In this document: piece by piece, positions 24,019 through 33,876 of the stretch
Numbering within the stretch: the stretch's first letter is position 1
How the letters are laid out: each line of letters opens with the position of its first letter
Assembly: GCF_000519205.1 (NCBI RefSeq)
Contig: NZ_JAFB01000036.1
Coordinates: forward strand, 1 to 64,000
DNA: 64,000 nt
Source: Amycolatopsis taiwanensis DSM 45107
Lineage (GTDB): Bacteria > Actinomycetota > Actinomycetes > Mycobacteriales > Pseudonocardiaceae
Direction: 5' to 3'
The notes under the pieces: model-generated
Seen by the model: the letters and a program-made list of their open reading frames with translations, nothing else
What the model was told of the DNA's origin: nothing
The model's database searches: none
Translations under genes and position numbers: made by a program

Positions 24019-24166
24019 TTCTCGTTCACTGTGGACAACAGGCCGGCTGCTGCCGCTTCCCTGGTCAAGGGAACGGTCGGGCCGAGTCGGCCTTCATGCG
24101 GGCCAAGCGATCGGTGCCCACGGGCGATCGCATCCCTGGGGTGGCGAGCCCGCTGGCGGCGGAGCG

Positions 24167-25036
24167 TCACCGGACCGCCTTCGTCAGCGTGGTGAAGTCG
24201 TCGTCGGACAAGGTGACCCCGGCGGCCGCGACGTTGTCTTCGAGGTGGGCAACGCTGGACGTGCCGGGGATCGGCAGCATCACCGGAGACCGCCACAAAA
24301 GCCAGGCCAGGGCCAGTTGCGAGGCCGTCGCACCGTGCTGCTCGGCCAGTTTCTCCAGCGGGCTGCCCGGCCCGGCGAGTTCGCCGGTGGCCAGCGGGAA
24401 CCAGGGGATGAAGCCGATGCCTTCCCGCTCGGTGTGTTCGAGAAGCGGTTCCGCGGACCGGTTGGCCAGGTTGTACAGGTTCTGCACGGATACGATGCCC
24501 ACGACCTGCTGAGCCTGCCGCAGTTCGTCGACCGTCACCTCCGAGAGACCGATGTAGCGGATCTTGCCCTCGTCCTGGAGCGTCTTGAGTTCGCCGACCT
24601 GGTCGGCCAGCGGCACCTGGGGATCGATGCGGTGCAGCTGGAACAGGTCGATACGCTCCAGTCCGAGGTGCCGCAGGCTCAGTTCGGCCTGCTGACGCAG
24701 GTATTCGGGGCGGCCGACGGGCGCCCACCGGTCCGGTCCCTGCCGGGTGAGCCCGGCCTTGGTGGCGATGACCAAGTCGGCGGTATAGGGGTGCAGCGCC
24801 CGGTGGATCAGTTCCTCGGACACCGTCGGGCCGTAGGAGTCCGCGGTGTCGATGAGGTTCACGCCGAGTTCGACCGCCCGGCGTAGCACTCGGACCGCTT
24901 CGTCCTCATCGGCGGGGTAGCCCCAGATGCCAGGGCCGGTCAGTTGCATCGCGCCGTACCCGAGCCTGGTCACCGGTAGCTCGCCGGCGAGGGAGAACTG
25001 GCCCGAAGCCTTGGCCGGAGGTTCCTTGCTGCTCAT
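24167..25036 (-). CDS. Aldo/keto reductase
   Basis: The 289-residue protein is an NADPH-dependent aldo-keto reductase with a TIM-barrel fold. [15 protein letters not shown] is the N-terminal segment, [16 protein letters not shown] (near 70) contains the catalytic Asp and Tyr, IATKAGL holds the catalytic Lys, DLFQLHRID carries the His position, and [13 protein letters not shown] near 260 binds the 2'-phosphate of NADPH. The substrate is unknown; homologues reduce a wide range of carbonyls. It is monocistronic. The ATG at 25036 is preceded by GGTGGGAG. It faces the peptide gene from the opposite strand. Confidence 0.88.
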   Translation of the reverse strand: MSSKEPPAKASGQFSLAGELPVTRLGYGAMQLTGPGIWGYPADEDEAVRVLRRAVELGVNLIDTADSYGPTVSEELIHRALHPYTADLVIATKAGLTRQGPDRWAPVGRPEYLRQQAELSLRHLGLERIDLFQLHRIDPQVPLADQVGELKTLQDEGKIRYIGLSEVTVDELRQAQQVVGIVSVQNLYNLANRSAEPLLEHTEREGIGFIPWFPLATGELAGPGSPLEKLAEQHGATASQLALAWLLWRSPVMLPIPGTSSVAHLEDNVAAAGVTLSDDDFTTLTKAVR

Positions 25037-25160
25037 GACCTGGCTCCCACCTTGGTCGTGGCGGATGACCTTTGATTCCGCACACGGAACCGACCGTGCG
25101 GTTACCCCGGGAGCCGGGACCAAAACGTGAGAGAAACCCGTGAACTTTCGCGGATTCGAG

Positions 25161-25685
25161 TCACCGAGAGCGGCGTCGTCCGGGCTTGAACACGCCGAGT
25201 GCGGCAACGGTGAGGTAGAGCACGAAGGCCACGGAGGGGGCGATGATCAGGGTCGGTCCGGGCGAGTAGAGGCTGGCGAACAATGCCCCGGAGTCGCCGC
25301 GTGGCGCGGTGGCGGCGACGGCCTCGGCGGCTCTGGGACGCAGCGCGAACCAGACCATCGGGACGGCCACGGTGCTGATCACCGTTTTCGCGGTTGCCCA
25401 GGAGTCGCGGCGGAAACTCCAGGGGCCGACGCGCATCAGGAGGAAGCCGGTGGCGATCGCGGACAGGCTCAGCGGCAGCGCCAGGGTGTCCAGCAGCACC
25501 TGGATCACGAGGTAACTGGCGTACCGGTCGGCCGGCGCCGCGGCGGCGTGCGCTCCCAGGACGAGCAACACGATGTCGAGTCCCAGCCAGCCGAGCGAGG
25601 ACACCAGGTGCGCGATCAACGCGATCTGCCGCACACGCCGGCGGGGGCGGCGGTTGGCCGGCGCGGCGACCTGTGGCGAAATCAT
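25161..25685 (-). CDS. DUF2269-like integral membrane protein
   Basis: The 174-residue protein has four hydrophobic helices ([24 protein letters not shown] at about 22; [65 protein letters not shown]) and a basic C-terminus. It resembles small membrane proteins of the DUF2269 type, whose role is unknown. It lies 90 bases after the response-regulator gene on the same strand, so it may belong to that regulon. The start at 25685 is not firmly fixed; a frame extends to 25751. Confidence 0.6.
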   Translation of the reverse strand: MISPQVAAPANRRPRRRVRQIALIAHLVSSLGWLGLDIVLLVLGAHAAAAPADRYASYLVIQVLLDTLALPLSLSAIATGFLLMRVGPWSFRRDSWATAKTVISTVAVPMVWFALRPRAAEAVAATAPRGDSGALFASLYSPGPTLIIAPSVAFVLYLTVAALGVFKPGRRRSR

Positions 25686-25775
25686 GCAGCCATCGTTCAA
25701 GACTGAGCGGGCCGGCGCGTCGGCCGCGGGAAGCGTTACCGAGTACACCACGGGGAGTAGGCCCGGCGGAGTCGC

Positions 25776-26480
25776 TCAGCCCGCCACCCAGCCCGGGCGC
25801 ACGAGGCCCGTCTCGTAGGCGAGCACCACCAGCCCCACCCGGTCGCGCACGGCGAGCTTGACCATGATGTGGGAGACGTGGGTCTTCGCGGTCGACGGAC
25901 TGACCACCAGCCGGGCGGCGATCTCGTCGTTGGACAGGCCCAGCCCCACCAACACCAGTACCTCGCGCTCACGTTCGGTGAGTGTGGCCAGACCGGCGGC
26001 CGCGGTGGGTGCCGGCTTGGCCCGCCGGGCGAATTCGGCGATCAGCCGCCGGGTGATCTCGGGGGCCAGCAGTGCGTTTCCGGCGGCGGCGGCCCGCACA
26101 CCCCGGACGAGTTCGTCGGGTTCGCTGTTCTTGACCAGGAACCCCGCCGCGCCCAGCCGCATCGCCTCGAACACGTACTCGTCGAGGTCGAACGTGGTCA
26201 GCATGACGACGTGGATTCCGGCCAGCGCCGGATCGGCGGTGATGCGCCGGGTCGCGGCCAGCCCGTCGAGTTGCGGCATGCGGATGTCCATCAGGACCAC
26301 GTCCGGTTTAAGGCGGGTAAGCAAAGCGAGGGCGGCCTCACCGTCCCCGGCCTCGCCGACCACGGCGATGTCCGGCTGGGTTTCCAGCAGCACCCGAACC
26401 CCCGCGCGCATCAGTGCCTGGTCGTCGGCCAGCACCACCCGGATCGGCGCCGGGGCGTCGCTGGGTCGCTGCGCGGTCAC
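25776..26480 (-). CDS. NarL/LuxR-type response regulator
   Basis: The 234-residue protein has a receiver domain (VVLADDQALMRAGVRVLLE near 14 with the acidic pair; the phosphorylated Asp in VVLMDIRMPQLDG near 66; Thr in MLTTFD; Lys in FLVKNSEPDEL) and a C-terminal LuxR helix-turn-helix (LTEREREVLVLVGLGLSNDEIAARLVVSPSTAKTHVSHIMVKL near 165-210). It is the DNA-binding partner of the sensor kinase encoded just upstream, with a four-base overlap of the genes. Its targets may include the membrane protein gene downstream. Confidence 0.92.
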   Translation of the reverse strand: MTAQRPSDAPAPIRVVLADDQALMRAGVRVLLETQPDIAVVGEAGDGEAALALLTRLKPDVVLMDIRMPQLDGLAATRRITADPALAGIHVVMLTTFDLDEYVFEAMRLGAAGFLVKNSEPDELVRGVRAAAAGNALLAPEITRRLIAEFARRAKPAPTAAAGLATLTEREREVLVLVGLGLSNDEIAARLVVSPSTAKTHVSHIMVKLAVRDRVGLVVLAYETGLVRPGWVAG

Positions 26481-27742
26481 GAGGCCGTATCCGGCCGGAT
26501 CGGCAGGGCCGCGGCGACCCGGTAACCGCCCCCGGGCAGTGGTCCCGCAGCGAGTGTCCCGCCGAGCGCGATGGCCCGCTCCCGCATACCGGGCAACCCG
26601 TTGCGGCCGCCGGGAGCCTGGACGGTGGGGGACCCGGCGCCGTCATCGGTCACGGTCACTTCCAGCCGGTCGGTGCCGCGTGCCAGGTGCACCGCGAGGC
26701 CGGTGCCGGCACCGGCATGCCGGACCGCGTTGGTGACCGCCTCCTGGACGATCCGGTAGGCGGCCTGGTCGACCGGAGTGGGCAGGGACCGCAGGGCACC
26801 GTCGGTGTGTGCCTCGATGGTGAGTCCCGCGCTCCGGGCCCCGTCGAGTAACTCCGCGAGATCACCAGTGCTGGAGATCCGCGGGCTGGGCCGGTGCGGC
26901 GCCTCCGGGGTGCGCAGGGCGTCCAGCACGCTGCGCAGTTCTCCGAGGGCGGAGTTACCCGCGTCCTTGATCGCGACCAGCGCCTGTTCGGTGCCGTGCC
27001 GATCACGCGGCAGCAGCGCCAGGCCGGCATTGGCCTGCACCGTTATCAGCGCCAACTGGTGTGCCAGCACGTCGTGCAGGTCGCGAGCGATCCGCAGCCG
27101 CTCCTCCCCGGTACGGCGCATCTCCTGCTCCAGCCGGGCCTTCGTCACGCTGGCCAGCTCCGCCGCCCGTGCGCGACGGGTTTGCCGTTGCGCACGAACG
27201 ATTTCCGCGCCCGCGGCGAACAGGAGGAACCAAGCGGCCAACCCGGCCGCGGACGTCACGGTCGGTGCGCGCCACACCGACACCGGAACGCCGATGGCCA
27301 CCAGGTAGCCGAGCACGAGGACGACGTGGGCCACCCGCCGGTCCCCGAACACCACCGCGCCCACGAATATGATGATCAACGGCAGAAACACCGGCACCGG
27401 CGGCACGCCGAGCACGGTGTCGGCCACGTACATTGCGAACACCGCCAGCAAGGCCGGTGTCGGCCTGGCCTGCCACCACGCCACCCCGGCCCCGGCCAGG
27501 GTGGCCACCACGAATCCCACCACACCGCGCCGGTCATGGTGCTCGGCCACCGCAACGGCCGCGGCCACCGCAACGGCCATGACCACCAGCGCGAGCAGCA
27601 GGTCCCCGCGACGGGGCCGGTTCGGCTGGTCGGCTGCGAACCGGCTCCCGCCGGATCCCCGGTCAACGCGATGCGCGTTCCATTTCGTGACGGCCGGTCT
27701 TCCTCCCTCGGCCGGGCCGCGCGTCGCTGACACATGTTCCAT
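26477..27742 (-). CDS. Two-component sensor histidine kinase (HisKA_3 type)
   Basis: The 421-residue protein has about five membrane helices (50-175), a coiled linker, a dimerisation helix with the phospho-acceptor His in RIARDLHDVLAHQLALI near 218, and an HATPase_c domain with the N box EAVTNAVRHA near 342 and the G box DDGAGSPTV...NGLPGMRERA near 375. There is no large extracellular sensor, so it may sense membrane state or an intramembrane ligand. The first 45 residues are poorly conserved in type, and a shorter start is possible. Confidence 0.88.
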   Translation of the reverse strand: MEHVSATRGPAEGGRPAVTKWNAHRVDRGSGGSRFAADQPNRPRRGDLLLALVVMAVAVAAAVAVAEHHDRRGVVGFVVATLAGAGVAWWQARPTPALLAVFAMYVADTVLGVPPVPVFLPLIIIFVGAVVFGDRRVAHVVLVLGYLVAIGVPVSVWRAPTVTSAAGLAAWFLLFAAGAEIVRAQRQTRRARAAELASVTKARLEQEMRRTGEERLRIARDLHDVLAHQLALITVQANAGLALLPRDRHGTEQALVAIKDAGNSALGELRSVLDALRTPEAPHRPSPRISSTGDLAELLDGARSAGLTIEAHTDGALRSLPTPVDQAAYRIVQEAVTNAVRHAGAGTGLAVHLARGTDRLEVTVTDDGAGSPTVQAPGGRNGLPGMRERAIALGGTLAAGPLPGGGYRVAAALPIRPDTAS

Positions 27743-28328
27743 CGTCCGCGCTGCGCTCCGGATGCGCGTCGTACCCGAAGCGCATTCTCGAATACGCCCG
27801 TGGGAGTACGTTGTGACGGTCGTGGGCTAGCAGGATTTTCGTCGCCAAAGCCGGCCGCCCGGGCGCGGCGAATATCCACAATGGACCATATATCGTAGCT
27901 GGCCCGCGCCACGTCCTCCTGCTCGGCGTTCAGGTCGACGTAGACGTCTTCCGGCACATCACCGGTGATGCCGGCGGCGACCGCGTTAGCGTCACCGGTC
28001 TACTCCCACGGCGGCCCGAGGCGCGGAACATGGTGCCGTCGGGAAGGCCGCCTGAGTCCCTTGGTGTGGGACCTGCCGCAGTCCATCCGCACCCGGCCGA
28101 AGATCCGCGGATCCGGGTAGCGCGCTCGCGTAGACGGCCCGCCTCACACGGCCGCCGGGGTGTCGTCCACCAAGCGCGGGATCGCCGAGACACGGCTGTT
28201 CGAGGCGGCCACCCGTTCCTCCAGGTCCGGGGCCCGTCACCGGCGTGATGCTGCCATAACGATGTGTGTCCATTTCGTCTGGCTATAGTGATGTCACCAA
28301 TTCGCCATGTTGTGGCAAGGTGTCCGAC
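27743..28328. promoter_or_regulatory. 586-base intergenic region with promoter of the sugar ABC operon
   Basis: I see no complete gene. Short protein-like pieces occur on the minus strand (for example LEERVAASNSRVSAIPRL near 28160-28230), but they lack starts. A TATAGT box at about 28283 and AAGG at 28317 look like the promoter and ribosome site of the ABC transporter operon starting at 28329. No clear palindromic operator was found. Confidence 0.35.
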
Positions 28329-29297
28329 ATGGTCGAGACCTACGATGTTCGTCGATCAGAGCCAGGCTCTGGCGTCATGACATCCGCTGCCAATTCTGCT
28401 GCCCGCGTCGGGCGACGGCGATGGTCTGCCCGGGAGATAGCGCTCGGGGTCGTGTTCTGCGTGCCCGCGCTGGCCGGGCTGGGCACGTTCGTGATCTTCC
28501 CGCTCTTCCAGGCCGTCTACCTGTCCACCCGGGGCACCGACATCAACGGCAACCCGTCGCGTTCGGTCGGCGGGGCCAACTTCGCGAACCTGTTCACCCC
28601 GGAGTTCGGCCAGGTACTGCTGCATACGGCGCTGTTCACGGCGTTCGTCGTGGTCGTCGGGGTGGTGCTGCCGATGGCGCTGGCGGTGCCGCTGTCGCAG
28701 CGGCTGGCCGGCATGCGGGTGTTCCGGACGCTGTTCACGTTGCCGTTCGCGTATTCGGCGTCGGCGGCCAGCGTCGTGTGGCTGCTGATGCTGGATCCGT
28801 CGATGTCGCCGGTGAACTGGGTGCTGCGGTTGTTCGGAGTCACCGCACCGGGCTGGACCACGGGCTCTCCGTGGGCGTTGCTGACGGTGGCGTGGGCGAC
28901 GGTGTGGGTGGTGTCCGGCTTCAACCTCCTGGTGCTCGGCGCCGGCCTGGCCGGGGTGAACGACGAGGTATTGGAGGCCGCGCGGCTGGACGGCGCGACC
29001 GGGTGGCGGAACTTCTTCAGCGTGGTCCTGCCGATGATCTCGCCGAACGTGTTCTTCGTCGTGGTGACGACCACATTGACCTCACTGCAGGCGCTGGGGC
29101 AGGTGCAGGTGATGACCGACGGCGGGCCGAACGGGAGCACCACGACGCTGGTGTTCGCGATCTTCCACAACGCGTTCGAGAACGGTCACAACGACTACGG
29201 CCTGGCCAGCGCCCAGGGGCTGGTGCTGCTGGTCGTGGGCATCGTGCTCGCCGCGATCCAGTTCGGTGTGGTGGAAAGGCGGGTGCATTACCGGTGA
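28329..29297 (+). CDS. Sugar ABC transporter permease (UgpA/MalF type)
   Basis: The product of about 322 residues is a six-helix permease with the EAA loop EAARLDGATGWRNFFSVVLPMISP near 235, the docking site for the ATPase. Paired with the following permease and binding-protein genes it forms an importer of the carbohydrate CUT1 class (Ugp-like). The ATG at 28329 sits behind AAGG; ATG 28377 would remove a 16-residue charged leader and is also possible. Its stop overlaps the GTG of the next permease gene (GTGA). Confidence 0.88.
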   Translation: MVETYDVRRSEPGSGVMTSAANSAARVGRRRWSAREIALGVVFCVPALAGLGTFVIFPLFQAVYLSTRGTDINGNPSRSVGGANFANLFTPEFGQVLLHTALFTAFVVVVGVVLPMALAVPLSQRLAGMRVFRTLFTLPFAYSASAASVVWLLMLDPSMSPVNWVLRLFGVTAPGWTTGSPWALLTVAWATVWVVSGFNLLVLGAGLAGVNDEVLEAARLDGATGWRNFFSVVLPMISPNVFFVVVTTTLTSLQALGQVQVMTDGGPNGSTTTLVFAIFHNAFENGHNDYGLASAQGLVLLVVGIVLAAIQFGVVERRVHYR

Positions 29298-30199
29298 GCC
29301 AGGTGATCGAACGTCCATCGGTGGACCCGGCGCCCGTGGCGCCGGCTCGGCGGCGTCGGCCGCTGAACCGGCCGCCCCGCCGGGTCTCGGCGCTGACCTA
29401 CGTGTGGCTCACGCTGGCCGCCGTCGTGCTGCTGTTCCCCGTGCTGCTCACGGTCGTGGGCGGGTTCCTGCCCGAAGGTGACCTGGTCCGGCAGCCGCCC
29501 GCGCTGTTCGGCGCGGACTACTCCTTCGACAACTACGTGGCGGCCTGGCAGCAGACGGTCGTGCCGCTGCTGCCGGCGTTCCTCAACTCGATGTTCGTCG
29601 GTGTCGTGATCATGCTGGCGCACCTGGTGACCTCGTGCTTGGCCGCGTACGCGCTGGTGTTCGTGCGAATGCCGTTGCGGCAGCCCGTCTTCTGGCTGTT
29701 CCTCGCCACGATCATGGTGCCCTACGAGGCGATCGTGGTGCCGAACGCGCTGTTCATCCGGAGCCTCAACCTCGAGAACAGCCAGTGGAGCCTGGTGCTG
29801 CCCTTCCTGGCCAACGGGTTCGGGGTGTTCCTCATGCGGCAGGCGTTCCGGCAGTTCCCGACGGAACTGGCCGACGCGGCCCGGATCGACGGCTGCGGAC
29901 ATCTGCGGTTTTTGGCCACGATCGTGCTGCCCGCGGTGCGGCCGTCGCTGACCGCGCTGGCGGTGTGGTCGTTCCTGCAGGGCTGGAACATGTACTTCTG
30001 GCCCTTGATCATCTCGTCCTCGAACAACTCGATGAACACGCTGCAGACCGCGGTCTTCGCGTTGAAGGCCAACGGGAACGGCACGCAGCAGGCGCTGGTG
30101 CTCGCGGGCGTGAGCATCACCCTGATCCCCACCCTGCTGTTGGTGATCTTCGGGCAGCGGTGGCTCGTGCGCGGGTTCATGGCCGGAGCCGTGAAGTGA
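29294..30199 (+). CDS. Sugar ABC transporter permease (UgpE/MalG type)
   Basis: The 301-residue membrane protein begins with a basic Pro-rich cytosolic tail and has six helices. Its EAA loop is ELADAARIDGCGHLRFLATIVLPAVRP near 190. It forms the second half of the transmembrane pore with the preceding gene product. No ATP-binding subunit is encoded nearby, which is usual in actinomycetes, where a shared MsiK-type ATPase serves several CUT1 importers. The binding-protein gene follows after 107 bases. Confidence 0.88.
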   Translation: MSQVIERPSVDPAPVAPARRRRPLNRPPRRVSALTYVWLTLAAVVLLFPVLLTVVGGFLPEGDLVRQPPALFGADYSFDNYVAAWQQTVVPLLPAFLNSMFVGVVIMLAHLVTSCLAAYALVFVRMPLRQPVFWLFLATIMVPYEAIVVPNALFIRSLNLENSQWSLVLPFLANGFGVFLMRQAFRQFPTELADAARIDGCGHLRFLATIVLPAVRPSLTALAVWSFLQGWNMYFWPLIISSSNNSMNTLQTAVFALKANGNGTQQALVLAGVSITLIPTLLLVIFGQRWLVRGFMAGAVK

Positions 30200-30306
30200 C
30201 CAGGCCGCCCACGAGTGGCCCGTTTCGTGCCGGATTTCGACAGTAACGGGTCATTCGTGACAGTGGCACACGGTTTTGAACAAAACTCCAAGGAAAGGAA
30301 CATCCT

Positions 30307-31713
30307 GTGCGGAAAACCTTGCGCCGAAGTGCCTGCGCACTTGCGCTCGCGCTCGCGGTGGTGACCCCAGCCGCGTGTTCTTCGGCGACCAACTCGTCTT
30401 CAACGTCCTCATCGGACGAGATCAAGGCGCCCGGGGCGGACGCGCTGAACGGCAAGGGCGAGGTCGACATCACGTTCTGGCACGCGATGAGCGGCACCAA
30501 CGGGGAGACGCTGCAGAAGCTGGTGGACGATTTCAACCAGCAGAACCAGGGCAAGATCAAGGTCACGCCGAACTACAAGGGCCAGTACGACACCGCGCTC
30601 GCCGCGTACAAGAACGCCTCGGTGCAGCAGCGGCCCGACCTGATGCAGATGTACGACATCGGCACCCGGTACATGATCGACTCCAAGTCGATCGTGCCGA
30701 TGCAGTCGTTCGTCGACGTGGACCACTACGACGTGTCCGACATCCAGCCGAACATCGCCGGGTACTACACCGTCGACAAGAAGATGTACTCGATGCCGTT
30801 CAACACGTCGATGCCGCTGCTCTACATCAACCGGGAGGCCTTCCAGAAGGCGGGTCTGGACCCGGACAAGCCGCCCACGACCTTGGAGGAGATCACGGCG
30901 GACGCGCGCAAGATCAAGGAGACGCCGGGCGAAACCGTGCAGTTCGGCTTCGGCGCGACCCTGTACGGCTGGTTCGTCGAGCAGTGGAACGCCGTGGCCA
31001 ACCAGACCCTGAGCGACGCGGACAACGGCCGTACCGGCCGCGTGTCCAAAGTGGACCTCGCCAATGACACCAATGTGAAGCTGCTGCAATGGTGGCAGCA
31101 GATGGTCAACGAGGGCCTTGCCATGAAGCTGGACAGCAACACCGACAACGGCGACAACGCGTTCAGCTCCGGCACCGTCGCGATGGCACTCGAGTCGACC
31201 GGCTCCCTCGGCAGCTTCACCAAGGGAGCGGCCGCCGCGAAGGACCCGTTCACCGTCGGCACCGGTTACTTCCCCAAGGTCAACGCCGGTGACACCGGTG
31301 GGCCGATCATCGGTGGCGCGTCGCTGTGGATCACACACTCCAGCGACGACGCCAAGGAGCGCGCCGCGTGGGAGCTGGTGAAGTTCCTCGCCAGCAAGTC
31401 CTCGCAGGTCACCTGGCACACCTCGACGGGCTACTTCCCGATCAGCAAGGCCGCCCTGTCCGACCCCACCGACCAGCAGTGGGTCAGCCAGAAGCCGCAG
31501 TTCGACACCGCGATCAAACAACTGCAGGCCACCCAGCTCACCTACGCCACGCAGGGCTGCTCGGTGGGCGTGATGCCCGACATCCGCAAGGATGTGGAGA
31601 ATGCGCTGCAAGCGGCCGTGCTGCAGGGCCAGGACGCCAAGCAGGCCCTGACCACGGCCACCGACACCGCGAACAAGCAGATCGCCGACTACAACTCCAA
31701 GCTCGGCGGCTGA
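30307..31713 (+). CDS. Extracellular solute-binding lipoprotein (UgpB-like)
   Basis: The 468-residue protein starts at GTG 30307 behind AAGGAAAGGAAC. It has a lipoprotein signal ending TPAACSS (Cys24), a Ser/Thr-rich tether and a two-lobed family 1 binding fold (DITFWHAMSGTNGETLQKLVDDFNQQNQGKIKV near 57; GGASLWITHSSDDAKERAAWELVKFLAS near 337). The opening and the WHAMSG segment resemble glycerol-3-phosphate or glycerophosphodiester binding proteins UgpB, so a phosphorylated glycerol derivative is plausible. It would sit outside the membrane and deliver ligand to the two permeases. Confidence 0.88.
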   Translation: MRKTLRRSACALALALAVVTPAACSSATNSSSTSSSDEIKAPGADALNGKGEVDITFWHAMSGTNGETLQKLVDDFNQQNQGKIKVTPNYKGQYDTALAAYKNASVQQRPDLMQMYDIGTRYMIDSKSIVPMQSFVDVDHYDVSDIQPNIAGYYTVDKKMYSMPFNTSMPLLYINREAFQKAGLDPDKPPTTLEEITADARKIKETPGETVQFGFGATLYGWFVEQWNAVANQTLSDADNGRTGRVSKVDLANDTNVKLLQWWQQMVNEGLAMKLDSNTDNGDNAFSSGTVAMALESTGSLGSFTKGAAAAKDPFTVGTGYFPKVNAGDTGGPIIGGASLWITHSSDDAKERAAWELVKFLASKSSQVTWHTSTGYFPISKAALSDPTDQQWVSQKPQFDTAIKQLQATQLTYATQGCSVGVMPDIRKDVENALQAAVLQGQDAKQALTTATDTANKQIADYNSKLGG

Positions 31714-31730
31714 GACCCTCCTCGTGACCG

Positions 31731-31761
31731 CCCCGCCGCCCGGACCTCGACGGCGGCGGGG
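31731..31761 (+). terminator. Hairpin after the ABC operon
   Basis: CCCCGCCGCC (31731-31740) pairs perfectly with GGCGGCGGGG (31752-31761) around an 11-base loop, 18 bases after the stop of the binding-protein gene. It also lies between convergent genes, the acyltransferase gene ending at 31795. Confidence 0.7.
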
Positions 31762-31794
31762 CACACCGGGGCGGCTGAGGAGAGCCGGCGTGGC

Positions 31795-33864
31795 TCAGGC
31801 GGGCGTGGGTGGATCGGGCTCGTCCCAGTGCAGCGCGGCCTCGATCGCGTCGCCGACGATGGGGGCCATGGTGGACAGGTAGGTGGCGGTGAGGTGGTTG
31901 TTGTCGAGGTAGAGCAGCACGTTGCCGATCACCGGCGGGCACACGTCAGGCAGGCAGTAGTAGTCGCTGAAGTCCAAAAAGGACACGTTGGGCGGGATGT
32001 CGTCAAGGCCGGCGTACGGCGGATCGGGCGCGTAGAGATCGGCGCGTGGTGTGGCGCACTCGGGCGCGTCGGGACCGGCCGTTTCGACGCAGGCCGATGG
32101 CGGGAAGTCGTAGCGGGGGTTGTCGCGAGTGGCGAGGACGGGGATGTTCTCGGCGGCAAGCTTCTGCCATTGGGCGACGAAGCCGGGTGGCGTGATCTCG
32201 GGCACTCCGACGCGCACCTCGCGGGTGGATGTGGTGAACACGGCGTCGGGGTGTAGCGCGATGATTTCGTCGGCCGCGGCGGCGTTCCAGTCCTTGCACT
32301 CGATGTTTTCCGGGTCGATCTCGGACTCGGTGGAGAACGGGCAGCCGCCGCGCGACATGACGATGAGCTGCCAGTCACGCTGTTCGGCGACGGGGAGCAG
32401 GGCGGCGATGAACTGGGTGGGATGCGAGTCGCCGACGATCACGATGCGCTTGGCCACCGGGCCGGCGGGGGTACTGGTACAGATCTGGAGCCCGGCGCCG
32501 CGCGGGGAATCTTCGCAGTTGTCGATCCACGCCCAGTCCTCGGGCACGGCGATGAACGACGGGACCAGCGTGGGGTTTTCCCTGCCCTGGTAGGAGAAAC
32601 CCTCGGTGCGCGCCAGCGCCCCGGGGTGGTCGGAGTCGGCGCCGGCGACCAGGGTACGCGAGCTCACGAGGTGGTCACTGGCCAGCTGCCAGGCGCCGGC
32701 GGCGCCCAGCACCGGGGCCATGGCCAGCACGGCGAAACGATAGGCGCCCCAGCGGGTGCGCACCGCGATCCGGGACTCGCGGACGGGCTTTTCGACCAGG
32801 TGGTAGGTGATGACCGACAGGACCAGCGCGGTGGCGATGACCGCGGCACCGCCGAGCAGGCCGACCTCCACGTGCCCGCGGGCGAGCAGGTAGAACACCA
32901 GGACCGGCCAATGCCACAGGTACAGGCTGTAGCTGAGGTTGCCCAGGTACTGCAGCGGGCGGGTGGCCAGGATCCGGTCGGCGCCAATGCGGCTGTGGGT
33001 CGTCGCGGCCGCGATCACCAGGGCGGCCGACACGGTGGGCCAGAGCGCTTGGTATCCGGGGAACACGGTGCCGACCTGGAAGACCAGTCCGCACGAGACG
33101 AGCCCGATCACCCCCGCCCAGCCAAGCAAAAGGCGAAGGACCCGGGGGATCGCGACAGCGTCGATGGCCAGCGCGAGCAGGCCGCCCAGGGCGAACTCCC
33201 ACACCCGGGTCAGCGAGTGGAAGTAGGCCAGCGGCTGGTTTTCCGCGGTCAGCCAGATCGAGAACCACAGTGACCCGGCGAAGAGGACCACCAGCACCGT
33301 GGCCAGCGCCGGGCGCAGCCGCCGCCGGGCCACCACCGCGACGAGCGCGACCAGCAGCGGCCAGACGAGGTAGAACTGGCCCTGGATGGCCAGCGACCAG
33401 AAATGCTGCACCACGCTGGCCTCGTTGTGCTGCGCGAAGTAGTCGGCCGAATCGATGGCCAGCCGCCAGTTTTCGAAGTACAGCGTGGCGGAGGTGACTT
33501 CCCGGATGGTCTGCAGCCAGCGGGCCTGCGGCAGCAGCAGCACCCCCAGCGCGAGGGTCACCAGCAGCACGGTGAGCGCGGCCGGGAACAACCGGGTGAA
33601 CATCCGCCCCCACAGCGGACGGAACTGGATCCGGCCCCGCGCGCGGGCGCGCACGAGCTGCCCGGTGAGCAGGAACCCGGAGATGACGAAGAATGCGTCC
33701 ACGCCACCGGAAATCCGGTCCAGCCACACGTGGTAGACCACGACCAGCGCGCAGGCCAGCGCACGCAAACCTTGGATCTCCGGCCGGAATCCGCGTTTCG
33801 CCGCGGCGGGCAGCGCTCGTGGACTCTCCGCGGGACGCGGAGAGGATTCTGGTCTCGCAGTCAT
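31795..33864 (-). CDS. Membrane acyltransferase 3 fused to an SGNH hydrolase domain (OatA-like)
   Basis: The 689-residue protein has an N-terminal acyltransferase-3 region with about ten or eleven helices (RPEIQGLRALACALVVVYHVW near 27 carries the active-site His; FFVISGFLLTG; LWHWPVLVFY) and an extracellular SGNH domain with GDSHPTQF (about 480) as block I and DNNHLTATY (about 663) as block V, giving the catalytic Ser and Asp/His. Such proteins O-acetylate peptidoglycan, teichoic acid, exopolysaccharide or secondary metabolites. It is a single gene ending near the ABC hairpin; its start is 32 bases from the end of the antiporter gene on the same strand, which suggests one operon. Confidence 0.88.
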   Translation of the reverse strand: MTARPESSPRPAESPRALPAAAKRGFRPEIQGLRALACALVVVYHVWLDRISGGVDAFFVISGFLLTGQLVRARARGRIQFRPLWGRMFTRLFPAALTVLLVTLALGVLLLPQARWLQTIREVTSATLYFENWRLAIDSADYFAQHNEASVVQHFWSLAIQGQFYLVWPLLVALVAVVARRRLRPALATVLVVLFAGSLWFSIWLTAENQPLAYFHSLTRVWEFALGGLLALAIDAVAIPRVLRLLLGWAGVIGLVSCGLVFQVGTVFPGYQALWPTVSAALVIAAATTHSRIGADRILATRPLQYLGNLSYSLYLWHWPVLVFYLLARGHVEVGLLGGAAVIATALVLSVITYHLVEKPVRESRIAVRTRWGAYRFAVLAMAPVLGAAGAWQLASDHLVSSRTLVAGADSDHPGALARTEGFSYQGRENPTLVPSFIAVPEDWAWIDNCEDSPRGAGLQICTSTPAGPVAKRIVIVGDSHPTQFIAALLPVAEQRDWQLIVMSRGGCPFSTESEIDPENIECKDWNAAAADEIIALHPDAVFTTSTREVRVGVPEITPPGFVAQWQKLAAENIPVLATRDNPRYDFPPSACVETAGPDAPECATPRADLYAPDPPYAGLDDIPPNVSFLDFSDYYCLPDVCPPVIGNVLLYLDNNHLTATYLSTMAPIVGDAIEAALHWDEPDPPTPA

Positions 33865-33876
33865 CGTGTTACCAAC